Positions 1-8,405 of a stretch of DNA of 64,000 nucleotides are shown here, one piece after another. The number at the start of each line of letters is the position of its first letter. The stretch's first letter is position 1. The stretch is from positions 1,302,001 to 1,366,000 of the forward strand of contig NC_012796.1 in NCBI RefSeq assembly GCF_000010665.1, read 5' to 3'. The position numbers were made by a program, and so were the translations under genes. This DNA comes from Solidesulfovibrio magneticus RS-1 (lineage in GTDB: Bacteria > Desulfobacterota > Desulfovibrionia > Desulfovibrionales > Desulfovibrionaceae). Under the pieces are notes generated by a model that worked only from the letters and a program-made list of their open reading frames with translations, did not search any database and was not told the DNA's origin.

Positions 1-1454
1 TCCAAGAGCGGCCGGGCCTGGGGAACCTCGGCCAGGGTCAGGCCGTTGAGGTCGTCCCGGTCGAGCTGCTGGGCCAGCCGGCGGTTGGCGAAACTGAATC
101 GTTCGCCGCGCACCATGCCGATGCCGAAGCGCTGGTCGTCGAGGATCATGGCTAGCAGGGCGTTTTTTCGGGCCAGCTCGTCCCGGGCGCTTTCGCTACG
201 GGCGTTTTCCTCGGCCAGCCGGCGGCGCTCCGTTTCGGCGCTGGCCGCCTGTTCCCGCAGGAGTTTGACCCGGTAGGCCAGGGCCAGGGACATGATGAGG
301 GCTTCCGCCGCCGTAGCGGCCAGTATCGCATGAATGCTGGCCGGGGTGGCCGTCACCACGCCAAGCTAGGTCAGGGAATGCAGCGCCCCGCACAGCACGA
401 AAAAGCCCCAGCCGAAAGTGAATGGAACGGCCGGCCGGAAGCCTTGGACAAGGCGCGTCACGGCGGCAATGGACAGGATGGAGGAGGTGAGCAGACCCAT
501 GGGCGGGCCGATGAATTCGCTGGCTTCGGGGCCGGTGACGGCAAAAGCGACCGTGGCCGCCAGGGCCAGGCCGATTTGCAGCCGCAGCAACCGGTCCAGG
601 CGTGGGCTTTCGGTCCTGGTCAGCAGGAAGGAACGGGTGAAAAGCCCCATGTTGGCAAAAAGGAGCGAACTGGAGATTTCGAAGCAGTTGAGAAAAAAGG
701 CATGGTCCTCGCCTGTCGGCGTGGGAATAAGTTCGGCCGCCAAGCCAGAGGAGCAGGCGTAGTACACGATAAGCAGCGCCGTGTTGGTGACGTAGAGGGC
801 GTAGCTCGGGTCGCGCAGCGACAGGTAAAGAAACAGGTTGTAGACGAGCATCGCGCCCATGAGCCCGAAGAAAAGGCCCAGTGTCCAGGGCCGGGCGTCG
901 AGAAGTTTTTTGGCTTGGGCGGCCGTGAGCACGTCCGGGTTGACGTTGACCGCGCCGTAGCCGGCCAGCCGGACGTAGAGCGTCGTGGAACCGGGCGGCA
1001 GGGCCGGCAGGGCATACGTGTCTGGCAGATAGAGGTTCCACTCGCCGGGCAGGAGGCGGTTCGCCCCGGGACGCTCGGGCAGGAACCATTGCTGCAAGCG
1101 GAAATACGGCCAGTTGAGGTCCACGGCGTAGGCGTCGGCCTGCGTCCCCTGGGGCGCGTCCAGGCCCAGGCGCAGCCAGAAAACGTTGTCGCCCGGGGCG
1201 GCGTAGCGCCCCTCGGGCAGGGGGCGGAATCGGCCTTCCCGTTCCAGGGCCAGGGCGGCGGCCAGATCGACGTCGGCCCCGGGGCCGTCCAGCACGGACA
1301 CGGCGGCGATGGTCGGCGGCTGGGGCGTCTGGGCCGATCCGGCCAGGGCGACGAGGCAGGAAAGCCACAACGCCGCGACAAGGGCGCAGATTGTTGTCGG
1401 AACACGGACCCGGCGGGCGGGGCGGGGCGTCTTGGCGGTCAGCGCTGCCGGCAT
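1..1454 (-). pseudogene. 7TM-DISM sensor protein, interrupted by in-frame TAG, 3' part beyond window
   Basis: Read on the minus strand from the ATG at 1454, this encodes a signal peptide (hydrophobic stretch around ICALVAALWLSCLVALAG). An extracellular 7TMR-DISMED2-like beta domain with the SxLNWPYFRLQQW type region follows, then several membrane helices of the 7TM-DISM family. An in-frame TAG lies at 366-368, just before the last helix. The same frame stays open beyond it, giving a helix ending SLALAYRVKLLREQ, a charged coiled coil, and a PAS-like start (LLAMILDDQRFGIGMV) that runs off the left edge. The family normally continues into a histidine kinase or GGDEF output, so one gene appears split by a point nonsense change (TGG to TAG is simplest). 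Longer forms would need a TTG start at 1568. It follows the siroheme decarboxylase gene closely. Alternatives are a sequencing error or readthrough. Confidence 0.7.
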
Positions 1455-1589
1455 GGCCGTGCGGGAGGGCTTGTCCGGCACGGCGACGTTGGCGGCAGGG
1501 CGGCCCGGTGGGGCGGATAACGGTTCTCCATGGCGGTCTGTGTGCCACGAAGCCCCGGCCGGGCGCAAGACAAGGAACAGGGGCGGCGG

Positions 1590-2078
1590 CTAAAAGTAGC
1601 GCATGCTCACTTTCTTGAGTTCCTTGAGGCTGAAAAGCATGGCGTAGTCGTCCAGGCCCGTTTCGGCCGAGACGGCGGCCACCACGGCCTGGCAGTCTTC
1701 GGGGGAACGGCCGTGGATCATGGTGTAGAGGTTGTACGGCCAATCCAGGCAGGTCACGCGGTGGTAACAGTGGCTGATCTCCTGCCGCTTGGCCATGATG
1801 GCCCCCACCCGGTCCACGTCTTCCTCGGGCACGAACCAGGCCACCATGACGTTGGCCCCGTAGCCGGCTTTCTGGTGCTTGAGGGTGGCTCCGAAGCGAC
1901 GGATTTCGCCGGTGTCGACCATACGCGAGAGCAGGTCCACGACATGCTCCTCGGTGGTTCCCACGGCGGCGGCGATGTCGGCGTAGGGCGTGGCCGTGTC
2001 GGGCAGGTTGTCCTGCACGCGCTTTAAGATTTCACGATCGAGGTCGGTCAGTTCGGTGATGCCCGATGCATGGGCCAT
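1590..2078 (-). CDS. Siroheme decarboxylase subunit (AhbA/AhbB, NirDL-like Lrp family)
   Basis: The 162-aa protein has an N-terminal AsnC/Lrp-type winged helix (residues about 9-60, LDREILKRVQDNLP) and a C-terminal ferredoxin-like domain. The motif SHCYHR followed by WPYNLYTMIHGR is typical of the NirD/L/G/H and AhbA/B proteins. These decarboxylate siroheme to 12,18-didecarboxysiroheme in the alternative heme pathway of sulfate reducers rather than bind DNA. The HCYHR/WPYNLY form suggests the NirL/AhbB-like type, but I cannot assign the subunit firmly. The partner subunit and ahbC/ahbD are not in this window. An AAGGAG Shine-Dalgarno sits just upstream of the ATG at 2078. The split sensor gene lies directly downstream. 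Confidence 0.85.
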   Translation of the reverse strand: MAHASGITELTDLDREILKRVQDNLPDTATPYADIAAAVGTTEEHVVDLLSRMVDTGEIRRFGATLKHQKAGYGANVMVAWFVPEEDVDRVGAIMAKRQEISHCYHRVTCLDWPYNLYTMIHGRSPEDCQAVVAAVSAETGLDDYAMLFSLKELKKVSMRYF

Positions 2079-2224
2079 GGCGACTCCTTGGGGACTGGCG
2101 GGTCTGGAAAGCCTTTGTCCTTAGCGGCTTTGTGTGCTAGAGGCAACCGTGGCGGACAATACGCCAAACGGACCGCCGGCAGCGGCGGGGCAGCGGCGGC
2201 GCAAGCCCGCCCGGAGGGAACCAC

Positions 2225-3217
2225 ATGAAGATCGCGGTGATAGGCGGCGGCAGCTGGGGCACGACCCTGGCCGATCTGGCGGCGAAAAAGGGTCTGGACG
2301 CCCGTTTGTGGGTGCGCGAACAGGCGGTCATGAACGAGATCCGCTCCAGCCGGGAAAACTCCTGGTACCTGCCCGGCCGCAAACTTTCGGACCAGCTTGA
2401 GGTCAGCACCGACCCGGCCGCCGTGGCCGAGGGAGTCTCCCACTTCGTCTTTGCCGTGCCCTGCCAGTTCATTCGGGCTGCCTACCAGCGGTTCATCAAA
2501 TACCTGCCCAAAAACGCGGTGGTCATCTGCGCCAGCAAGGGCATCGAGCTCGACACGCTCATGACCATGTCCCAGGTCTGCCAGGACGCCCTGGCGTCCA
2601 TCAAGCCGCGTTTCGCCATGCTCTCCGGCCCGTCCTTCGCCTATGAGGTCATCCGCGAGATGCCCACGGCCGTGACCCTGGCCTGCAAGGACAAAAAAGC
2701 GGCCAAGGACGTGCAGGAAGCCCTGTCCACGCCCTATTTCCGCATCTACACCACCACCGACGTGCGCGGGGTGGAGCTGGGCGGGGCGATCAAGAACATC
2801 GTGGCCATCGCCGCCGGCGTGGCCGACGGCCTGGGATTCGGCGGCGACGCCCGGGCAGCGCTCATCACCCGGGGGCTTCACGAGATGAGCCGGCTGGGCA
2901 AGGCCATGGGCGGCGACCGCCAGACCTTCATGGGACTGTCCGGCATGGGCGATCTGGTGCTGACCTGCACCGGCGACCTGTCGCGCAACCGGCAGGTGGG
3001 CCTGCGCCTGGCCAAGGGCCAAAAGCTCCTGGACATCCTGGCCGACATGAAGATGGTGGCCGAGGGTGTGAAGACCGCCGAGGCCGTCCATGCCCTGGGC
3101 CAGAAGCTCGGCGTGGAAATGCCCATCACCGAACAGGTCTACGCCATCCTCTACAAGGACAAGGACCCGTCCAAGGCCGTTTACGAACTCATGACCCGCG
3201 ACCTCAAGGACGAATAG
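2225..3217 (+). CDS. gpsA: Glycerol-3-phosphate dehydrogenase [NAD(P)+]
   Basis: GpsA reduces dihydroxyacetone phosphate to sn-glycerol 3-phosphate in the cytoplasm for phospholipid synthesis. The 330-aa length is normal for the family. The N-terminal Rossmann motif GGGSWGTTLA is at residues 7-16. The conserved catalytic region ELGGAIKNIVAIAAGVADG, with its lysine, is near residue 180, followed by the DARAALITRGLHEM signature. A GGAGGG ribosome site lies 6 nt before the ATG. The gene stands alone and converges on cbiD, with a hairpin between them. Confidence 0.97.
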   Translation: MKIAVIGGGSWGTTLADLAAKKGLDARLWVREQAVMNEIRSSRENSWYLPGRKLSDQLEVSTDPAAVAEGVSHFVFAVPCQFIRAAYQRFIKYLPKNAVVICASKGIELDTLMTMSQVCQDALASIKPRFAMLSGPSFAYEVIREMPTAVTLACKDKKAAKDVQEALSTPYFRIYTTTDVRGVELGGAIKNIVAIAAGVADGLGFGGDARAALITRGLHEMSRLGKAMGGDRQTFMGLSGMGDLVLTCTGDLSRNRQVGLRLAKGQKLLDILADMKMVAEGVKTAEAVHALGQKLGVEMPITEQVYAILYKDKDPSKAVYELMTRDLKDE

Positions 3218-3247
3218 TCCCGGTCCCCGAAACCCTTCCGTGTATCC

Positions 3248-3273
3248 CGGCCGCACGCCTCGGCGTGCGGCCG
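3248..3273. terminator. Hairpin between convergent gpsA and cbiD
   Basis: A GC-rich inverted repeat (GGCCGCACGCC paired with GGCGTGCGGCC, tiny loop) fills the gap between the two convergent stop codons. There is no T-run on either side, so it may act as a bidirectional transcription barrier or RNA end protector rather than a classical intrinsic terminator. Confidence 0.5.
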
Positions 3274-4392
3274 TCAATCGCCCCCTAAGGACGCCGGGGT
3301 TCCCGCGTCTTCCAGGCAGTCCAGCTCTGTTCCGTCAAAATCAAAGACCCTTAGCGCCAGCCCCGGTTCGGGACCGGCGAAACGCCGCATGTGGCGTAGC
3401 GCCTCCCGGGACAGCACCGCCACCAGGGCCGCCTTGGCCCCGGGCGAGGGCGCTTCCTCCAGGGCTTGGCGTGCGGTGTTGGACCGGCCCGCCTGCCTGG
3501 CCGCGTCCTCGGGCCAGCCCGCCTGCGCGCACCAGCCGGCCAGGGCGGAAAAATCCGTGTCCCCGCGCCAGGCATGGGTGTTCTCCATTCCCTGGGCCAT
3601 CTTGACCAGCTTGCCGCCAAAGGCTGCCCAGACGATGCGGCCAAAGCGCCGTTTGGCCGCTTCCTGCAGGGCGTGGGCGAAAAAATCCGCCGCCTGAACA
3701 AGCGCCGTGGCCGGCAGTTCCGGTTCGGCCGCCGCCAGTAGGGCCTCGCTGCGCCGGCCCGTGGAAAATCCCACGGCCGGATGTCCCAGCGCCCGGGCCA
3801 CGCCCAGGGCCTCGCTGATGGACACCCGCCAGGCGTCGTGGCTGAAAGGCCGCACGATGCCGCTGACGCCCAGAATCGAGATGCCGCCCACGATGCCCAG
3901 GCGCGGATTGAGGGTCTTTTGGGCGATTTTTTCCCCTGATTCCACGGTGACGATGGCTCGAAGACCGCCGTCAAAGCGATATTCCCGCGCGACCTCGGCC
4001 ACGGCGGCGGCGATTTGGGCGCGCGGGGCCGGATTGATGGCCGCCTGCCCCACCGCCACCGGCAGCCCTGGCAGGGTGACGCGCCCCACGCCCTCCCCGC
4101 CGTCCACCACGATCTCCCCATCTTCGCCGCCAAACGACACATGGCAGCCGATGGCCGCGCCGTGGGTGGCGTCCGGGTCGTCGCCGCCGTCCTTGATGAC
4201 CGCGCCGTACGCGCCCTCGCCGTCGCGACGGGCCTCGGCCACCGGCACGACCAGCTGGCCGCCGCCGGGCAGGGGCACGTCGACGGCCTCCGGAACCTCG
4301 CCGCCAAGCAGCAGCAAGGCGGCCGCCTTGGCCGCGCCGGCCGCCGCCGTGCCCGTGGTGAAGCCCTCGCGCAATTTTCCCTCGCGCTTCAT
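3274..4392 (-). CDS. cbiD: Cobalt-precorrin-5B C1-methyltransferase
   Basis: CbiD methylates C1 of cobalt-precorrin-5B in the anaerobic cobalamin pathway. The 372-aa protein begins with the family hallmark LREGFTTGTAAAGAAKAA and contains the internal GGISILGVSGIVRPFS segment, where the product of ring contraction is handled. Its start codon overlaps the cbiA stop by 4 nt (ATGA), indicating translational coupling. It is the last gene of the minus-strand cluster cbiET-cbiF-yjbQ-cbiA-cbiD. Confidence 0.95.
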   Translation of the reverse strand: MKREGKLREGFTTGTAAAGAAKAAALLLLGGEVPEAVDVPLPGGGQLVVPVAEARRDGEGAYGAVIKDGGDDPDATHGAAIGCHVSFGGEDGEIVVDGGEGVGRVTLPGLPVAVGQAAINPAPRAQIAAAVAEVAREYRFDGGLRAIVTVESGEKIAQKTLNPRLGIVGGISILGVSGIVRPFSHDAWRVSISEALGVARALGHPAVGFSTGRRSEALLAAAEPELPATALVQAADFFAHALQEAAKRRFGRIVWAAFGGKLVKMAQGMENTHAWRGDTDFSALAGWCAQAGWPEDAARQAGRSNTARQALEEAPSPGAKAALVAVLSREALRHMRRFAGPEPGLALRVFDFDGTELDCLEDAGTPASLGGD

Positions 4393-5822
4393 GTCCCCTC
4401 CGCGCAGGCCGCCACAAAGGCCGCCGCCGCCGCCGGGTTGCTGCCGAAATGGAGATGCACGTAGCTGCCAAGGGTGCGCCCGGCGACAAACCCCTCCGGC
4501 CCCGCGACAAAGCCCCCCCGCCCGGTCATGGCGTAGATGGCCGGCAACCCGTCCGGCACGGCGGCCAGCCGCGAATAGTGGAACTCATGGCCTCGCAGCA
4601 CCGTTCCGGCCGGTCCCAGGCACGAGGCCGCCCGGGTCGTCACCTCCCGATACCCCAGGGCGGCAAAACGGCCGCCCATGACGGCCGTCATCGGAAAAAC
4701 GCCGCACAGGGCATGGCTTTTCCCCCCCAAGTCCACCAAGGACTCCATCAAGTACATAAACCCGCCGCATTCGGCATAAACCGGCCGGCCGGCGGCGCAA
4801 AATTCCCGCACCGCCCGACGCATGGCCACGTTGGCGGCCAATTTTTCGGCCTGAAGCTCGGGATAGCCGCCGCCGAAATACAGCCCCCCAACGCCCTCGG
4901 GTAGCCCGGTGTCGTCCAAGGGCGAAAACGGCACGATCCTGGCCCCTGCCGCCTCCAGCAACCGCAAATTCTCGCCATAATAAAACGAGAACGCCTTATC
5001 GCAAGCGACGCCTACGGCGATGCCGGGCTCTGCCCGGACCCGCACGGGCGCTGCCCGTGACCCGCCGGGGGGGATCATCCCCCCCGGACCCCCTGGATGG
5101 GGGGTGGGGTCGGGCTGGCGGGGGTGGGGTTCGATACCGTGAAAAAATGAGAGGTCGAGGGAAGCTTCGAGCCAGTCGGCCAGGGCGTCGAGGCGGGGCA
5201 GGAGATCGGGACTGTCCTCGGCCGTGACCAAGCCCAGGTGGCGCGACGGGGCGGCAATGGCCGAACAACGGGGCAGCACGCCCCACAGCGGAATATCCGG
5301 CAGGGCGGCCCGGAAGGCTTCGGCTAAAAGCGCGGCGTGGGAAGGGCTGCCGGCGTTGTTCAGCGCCACACCGCAAAACCGCAGCCGTGGGTCGAAGCGG
5401 ATAAAGCCCTGGGCCAGGGCGGCCACCGACCGAGCCATGGAGGCGGCGTCGATGACCAGCAGCACCGGCAGATCGAGGAGCTTGGCCAGCTCCGCCGTGC
5501 TGCCGGTTTCCTCGGTGGCGGAAAAACCGTCGAAAAGCCCCATGACGCCCTCGACCACCACGGCGTCGACCCCGGCCGTCTGACGTTTGTAGATGTCGGC
5601 AACGCCGGAAGCGCCGCACATCCAGGCGTCGAGGTTGTGGCTTGTCCGGCCGGCGGCCAGGGCGTGGTGGCCGGGATCAATGAAGTCCGGCCCGGCCTTG
5701 AAGGGCGCGACGATATGCCCTCGCCGGGCAAGGGCGCGCATGAGGCCCAGGGCCACCGAGGTCTTGCCGCAACCGCTTTTGACGCCGGCCACGACCAGCG
5801 CCGGCACAGTGTCGTGCGTCAT
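4389..5822 (-). CDS. cbiA: Cobyrinate a,c-diamide synthase
   Basis: CbiA amidates the a and c side chains of the corrin ring using glutamine and ATP. The N-terminal P-loop GVKSGCGKTS and dethiobiotin-synthetase-like domain cover about the first 200 residues. The C-terminal class-I glutamine amidotransferase domain has the nucleophile in VYAECGGFMYL and the late HLHFGSNP motif. I choose the ATG at 5822 (477 aa) because GGAG lies 8 nt upstream. An earlier in-frame ATG at 5837 overlaps that ribosome site. The interdomain linker (about residues 235-270) is unusual: it is Pro/Gly-rich and encoded by a palindromic repeat element (see 5020-5110). Confidence 0.95.
   Translation of the reverse strand: MTHDTVPALVVAGVKSGCGKTSVALGLMRALARRGHIVAPFKAGPDFIDPGHHALAAGRTSHNLDAWMCGASGVADIYKRQTAGVDAVVVEGVMGLFDGFSATEETGSTAELAKLLDLPVLLVIDAASMARSVAALAQGFIRFDPRLRFCGVALNNAGSPSHAALLAEAFRAALPDIPLWGVLPRCSAIAAPSRHLGLVTAEDSPDLLPRLDALADWLEASLDLSFFHGIEPHPRQPDPTPHPGGPGGMIPPGGSRAAPVRVRAEPGIAVGVACDKAFSFYYGENLRLLEAAGARIVPFSPLDDTGLPEGVGGLYFGGGYPELQAEKLAANVAMRRAVREFCAAGRPVYAECGGFMYLMESLVDLGGKSHALCGVFPMTAVMGGRFAALGYREVTTRAASCLGPAGTVLRGHEFHYSRLAAVPDGLPAIYAMTGRGGFVAGPEGFVAGRTLGSYVHLHFGSNPAAAAAFVAACAEGT
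5020..5110. repeat. GC palindrome element inside cbiA coding sequence
   Basis: Three successive inverted repeats lie in the cbiA linker: CCGGGC/TGCCCGG at about 5023-5037, ACGGGCGCTGCCCGT at about 5044-5058, and CCGGGGGGGA-TCA-TCCCCCCCGG at 5065-5087. The last has the same design as the intergenic palindromes of this window, a long GC stem closed by a TCA loop. It encodes low-complexity Pro/Gly/Arg residues without breaking the frame, so it looks like a repeat inserted into and tolerated by a protein linker. Confidence 0.65.
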
Positions 5823-5837
5823 GCCGCTATTCTCCAT

Positions 5838-5879
5838 GCGGGGGGTCTGGGGGCCTCAGGCCCCCAGCCGCCGGAGGCT
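5838..5879. repeat. Intergenic GC palindrome (REP-like), copy 1
   Basis: The stem CTGGGGGCC / GGCCCCCAG is closed by a TCA loop (5847-5867) and followed by GCCGCCGGAGGC. The same architecture recurs at 9238-9267, 61696-61736 and 61800-61840. It fills the gap between the yjbQ stop and the cbiA ribosome site and may modulate expression of cbiA and cbiD. Confidence 0.75.
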
Positions 5880-5880
5880 C

Positions 5881-6276
5881 TTACCCTCTTAACCATTGCA
5901 CCCACACTTTGCGTGTTCGGGGGCCGTCCCATTCGCAGAGGTAGACGCCTTGCCAGGTGCCCAGTTGCAGGCGGCCGCTCGAGACGATCAGCGTCAGCGA
6001 TGGCCCGACCAGGGTGGTCTTGACGTGGGCGTCGCTGTTGCCTTCGGCGTGGCGGTAGCCGGCCTCTCGGGGGATGAGTCGGTTCATGGCCATCACCATG
6101 TCCGTGGCCACGTCGGGGTCGGCGTCTTCGTTGACGGTCAGCCCGGCCGTGGTGTGGGGGCAAAAGACCACCACGGCCCCGTCCTGCCAGCCTTTGGCGG
6201 CGATGAGGTCAGTGAGCGCAGGGGTGATGCGCACCAGGGCTTCGCGGCGCGGGGTGCGCAGTTCCAGGGTTTCCAT
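5881..6276 (-). CDS. yjbQ: YjbQ/UPF0047 family protein (secondary thiamine-phosphate synthase-like)
   Basis: The 131-aa single-domain protein is of the YjbQ/UPF0047 family, small beta-rich trimers with weak thiamine-phosphate synthase activity reported for E. coli YjbQ. Family features seen are FCPHTTAGLTVNEDADPDV (metal-site histidine) and the EGNSDAHVKTTLVGPS region with a second histidine, then the C-terminal GTWQGVYLCEWDGPR. The ATG at 6276 is preceded by AAGGAG; an upstream in-frame ATG at 6333 would run into the repeat element and is rejected. It is embedded in the cobalamin cluster; no role there is established. Confidence 0.9.
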   Translation of the reverse strand: METLELRTPRREALVRITPALTDLIAAKGWQDGAVVVFCPHTTAGLTVNEDADPDVATDMVMAMNRLIPREAGYRHAEGNSDAHVKTTLVGPSLTLIVSSGRLQLGTWQGVYLCEWDGPRTRKVWVQWLRG

Positions 6277-6290
6277 GGGCGGCTCCTTGG

Positions 6291-6403
6291 CGTGTCGGGT
6301 CCACGAAAAATGCCGATGTCGTTTCGTGGACAACAGATGAAACCAGTATTCTTCTTCAAAAATACCCGCGTATTTTTGAAGGGGCGGTCCGTTACGTGTC
6401 GCG
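6291..6403. mobile_element. MITE-like element, copy D
   Basis: This copy lies between cbiF and yjbQ. It aligns along its length with the reverse complement of the copy at 30351-30457. The left end is CGTGTCGGGTCC and the middle shares GTTTCGTGGACAACAG-like sequence. A perfect 12-bp hairpin follows, CTTCAAAAATAC-CCGC-GTATTTTTGAAG (6355-6382 region). The right end is poorly conserved and runs into the 3' end of cbiF, whose stop codon is at 6392-6394. Compared with other copies, the stem has a paired A-T to C-G replacement. Confidence 0.7.
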
Positions 6404-7174
6404 GCTGCGGGCCGGACGGCAGCCGTGGCTGAAGTCGGGATCGTAGAGTTTCGAGGCCGTGGTGCTGCCCTGGCCGGGCAGGACGAGGAACACGGTCTGG
6501 CGGTCGACGCCCGCGGCGCGCACGGTCTCGGCCAGTTCGCCGACGGTGGTCCAGAGGCGTTTTTCGCCGGGCCAGCCCAGACGATGGGCCAGGGCCACCG
6601 GGGTTTCGGGCGGATAGCCGCCGGCGAGGAGATTTTCGGCCACGCCTTCGGGGTCGCCGGCCGAGAGGTAGACGGCCATGGCGGACTGGTGGCGGGCCAG
6701 ATCGGCCAGGGATTCTCCTGGCGGCATGGGCGTGCGGCCGGCCAGCCGGGTGAGGATCAGCGTCTGGGTGACTTCCGGGGCGGTAAACGAGGCGGCAAAG
6801 GCGGCGGCGGCGGCCGAGGCCGAGGTGACGCCCGGGATGACGGCGTAGGGGATGTTCTCGGCGGCCAGCAGCGCCATCTGTTCGGCGATGGCTCCGTAGA
6901 GGGCGGGATCGCCGGTGTGGACGCGGGCGGCCAAGCCGCCGGCGGCGACGCAGTCGCGCAGGAGCGCATGGGTTTCGTCCAGGGCCAGGGGGGCGGAATC
7001 GACGACCTTCGCTCCGGGCCGGGCCAGGGCGACGATGGCCGGCGAGACCAGGGAGCCGGCGTAGAGCACGAGGTCGGCGGCGGCGATGACGCGGCTGGCC
7101 TTGACGGTGAGCAGCTCCGGGTCGCCGGGGCCGGCCCCGATGAAATAGACGCGGGGATCGGACGGGTCAGCCAT
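6392..7174 (-). CDS. cbiF: Cobalt-precorrin-4 C11-methyltransferase
   Basis: This SAM-dependent tetrapyrrole methyltransferase acts at C11 of the anaerobic corrin pathway. It begins RVYFIGAGPGDPELLTVKA, the family's N-terminal fingerprint. It has the GDPALYGAIAEQ substrate/SAM loop and a conserved SASAAAAAFAASF helix. I choose the ATG at 7174 (260 aa) because AAGGAGG lies 7 nt upstream and the homologous region starts there. The start overlaps the end of cbiET by 8 nt. The last dozen residues are Arg-rich and encoded next to a MITE-like repeat, so the C-terminus may be slightly altered. Confidence 0.95.
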   Translation of the reverse strand: MADPSDPRVYFIGAGPGDPELLTVKASRVIAAADLVLYAGSLVSPAIVALARPGAKVVDSAPLALDETHALLRDCVAAGGLAARVHTGDPALYGAIAEQMALLAAENIPYAVIPGVTSASAAAAAFAASFTAPEVTQTLILTRLAGRTPMPPGESLADLARHQSAMAVYLSAGDPEGVAENLLAGGYPPETPVALAHRLGWPGEKRLWTTVGELAETVRAAGVDRQTVFLVLPGQGSTTASKLYDPDFSHGCRPARSRDT

Positions 7175-8405
7175 GGGCGGCCTCCTTGGCGGCGGCGATG
7201 ATAAAAACGGGATTGTCGGCGGCCAGCCGCAGATCCTGGGCGATGGGCATGGCCCGGGCGGCCTGGAGCTGGGTGACGGCGGTTTCCAGGCCATGGGCAG
7301 CCAGGACGTCCAGGGCGCTCGTCAGGGACCCCAGCAGCACGGCGTTGACGACCAGCCGTCCGCCCGGGGCCAGCCGGCGGCACAGCTCGGGGAGCAGGCC
7401 CGGGTTGCCGGACAGGCCGCCACCGACAAAGACGCGGTCCGGGTCGGGAAGCGCCTCCAGACCTTCGGGCGCGGCGGCCAGGACCGGGCACACGGTGAGC
7501 GCGCCGGTGCGCTGGATGTTGGCGACAAGATGGGCGTGGCGGGCCGGGTCGCGCTCCACGGCAAAGACCGGTCCGGGGGCGCATAACAGCGACGCTTCCA
7601 GGGCCACGGCCCCGGTTCCGGCCCCGATGTCCCAGACCATCTGGCCGGGCCGGGCGGCCAGGGCGGCCAGGGAAACGGCCCGGGCCGGGGCCTTGGTGAA
7701 CACGGCGTCGTCGCGGGAAAGCGCGTCGTCGCCCAGGCCGAGGTGCAGCGGCACGGTAGGCGGGGCCGTGCGCTCAATAAGCGCCAGGGACAGGGACGTG
7801 GTTTCGGCCGAGGCGGCCTCGGGCAGCGGCAGCCGGCGGAGGCGTTCGTCGGGCAGGCCGAGGTTTTCGCAGATGGTCATGGTGAAGGCGTCGCCGCCGC
7901 GATGGAGCAGGGCTGCCGCGATGGCGGCCGGGCTGTTGGCCGCGTCGGTGTAGACGGCGGCCGCGCCGTGGCGGGCCAGGGCGGCGAACAAGGGTGTGGC
8001 GTCGCTGCGGCCATGCAGCGACACCACGGGCAGATTGTCCCAGGGCCGGCCGAGGCGGGAGCAGGCCACGGCCACGGTGGTGACGTTGGGGTAAAAGCGC
8101 AAGGCCTGGGGACCGAAACGGGCCAGCAGCGTCTTGCCGATGCCGAAATAGAGGCCGTCGCCGTCGGCCAGCACGGCCACGTTTTCACCGGCCTGCCGGG
8201 CGTCGGCCAGGGCGTCGCACACGGCGGTCAGCGGCCCGGCGATGGGAAGGCGGCGGCCGGGATGGTCGGGAAAGGCGGCCAACAGCCGGCGGCCGCCGAC
8301 CAGCACCTCGGCCGCGTCCAGGGCGGCGGCGGCTTCGGGGGGCAGGGTCGGACGGCCGATGCCGCAACCCAGGACATGGATGGGGGGAAGGGATGCCTGC
8401 GTCAT
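7167..8405 (-). CDS. cbiET: Bifunctional cobalt-precorrin-7 C5-methyltransferase / cobalt-precorrin-6B C15-methyltransferase (decarboxylating), CbiET fusion
   Basis: The N-terminal CbiE half (to about residue 205, opening IHVLGCGIGRPTLPPEA) methylates C5. The C-terminal CbiT half, with the SAM fold motif VWDIGAGTGAVALEASL, methylates C15 and removes the acetate carboxyl. The fused CobL-type arrangement is common. The ATG at 8405 gives 412 aa; a TTG at 8411 adds two residues. No strong ribosome site is visible. It is the first gene of the minus-strand cobalamin cluster. Its 5' end is 101 nt from the divergent DUF898-like gene, leaving room for only a small promoter region. No cobalamin riboswitch is evident there. 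Confidence 0.95.
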   Translation of the reverse strand: MTQASLPPIHVLGCGIGRPTLPPEAAAALDAAEVLVGGRRLLAAFPDHPGRRLPIAGPLTAVCDALADARQAGENVAVLADGDGLYFGIGKTLLARFGPQALRFYPNVTTVAVACSRLGRPWDNLPVVSLHGRSDATPLFAALARHGAAAVYTDAANSPAAIAAALLHRGGDAFTMTICENLGLPDERLRRLPLPEAASAETTSLSLALIERTAPPTVPLHLGLGDDALSRDDAVFTKAPARAVSLAALAARPGQMVWDIGAGTGAVALEASLLCAPGPVFAVERDPARHAHLVANIQRTGALTVCPVLAAAPEGLEALPDPDRVFVGGGLSGNPGLLPELCRRLAPGGRLVVNAVLLGSLTSALDVLAAHGLETAVTQLQAARAMPIAQDLRLAADNPVFIIAAAKEAAHG

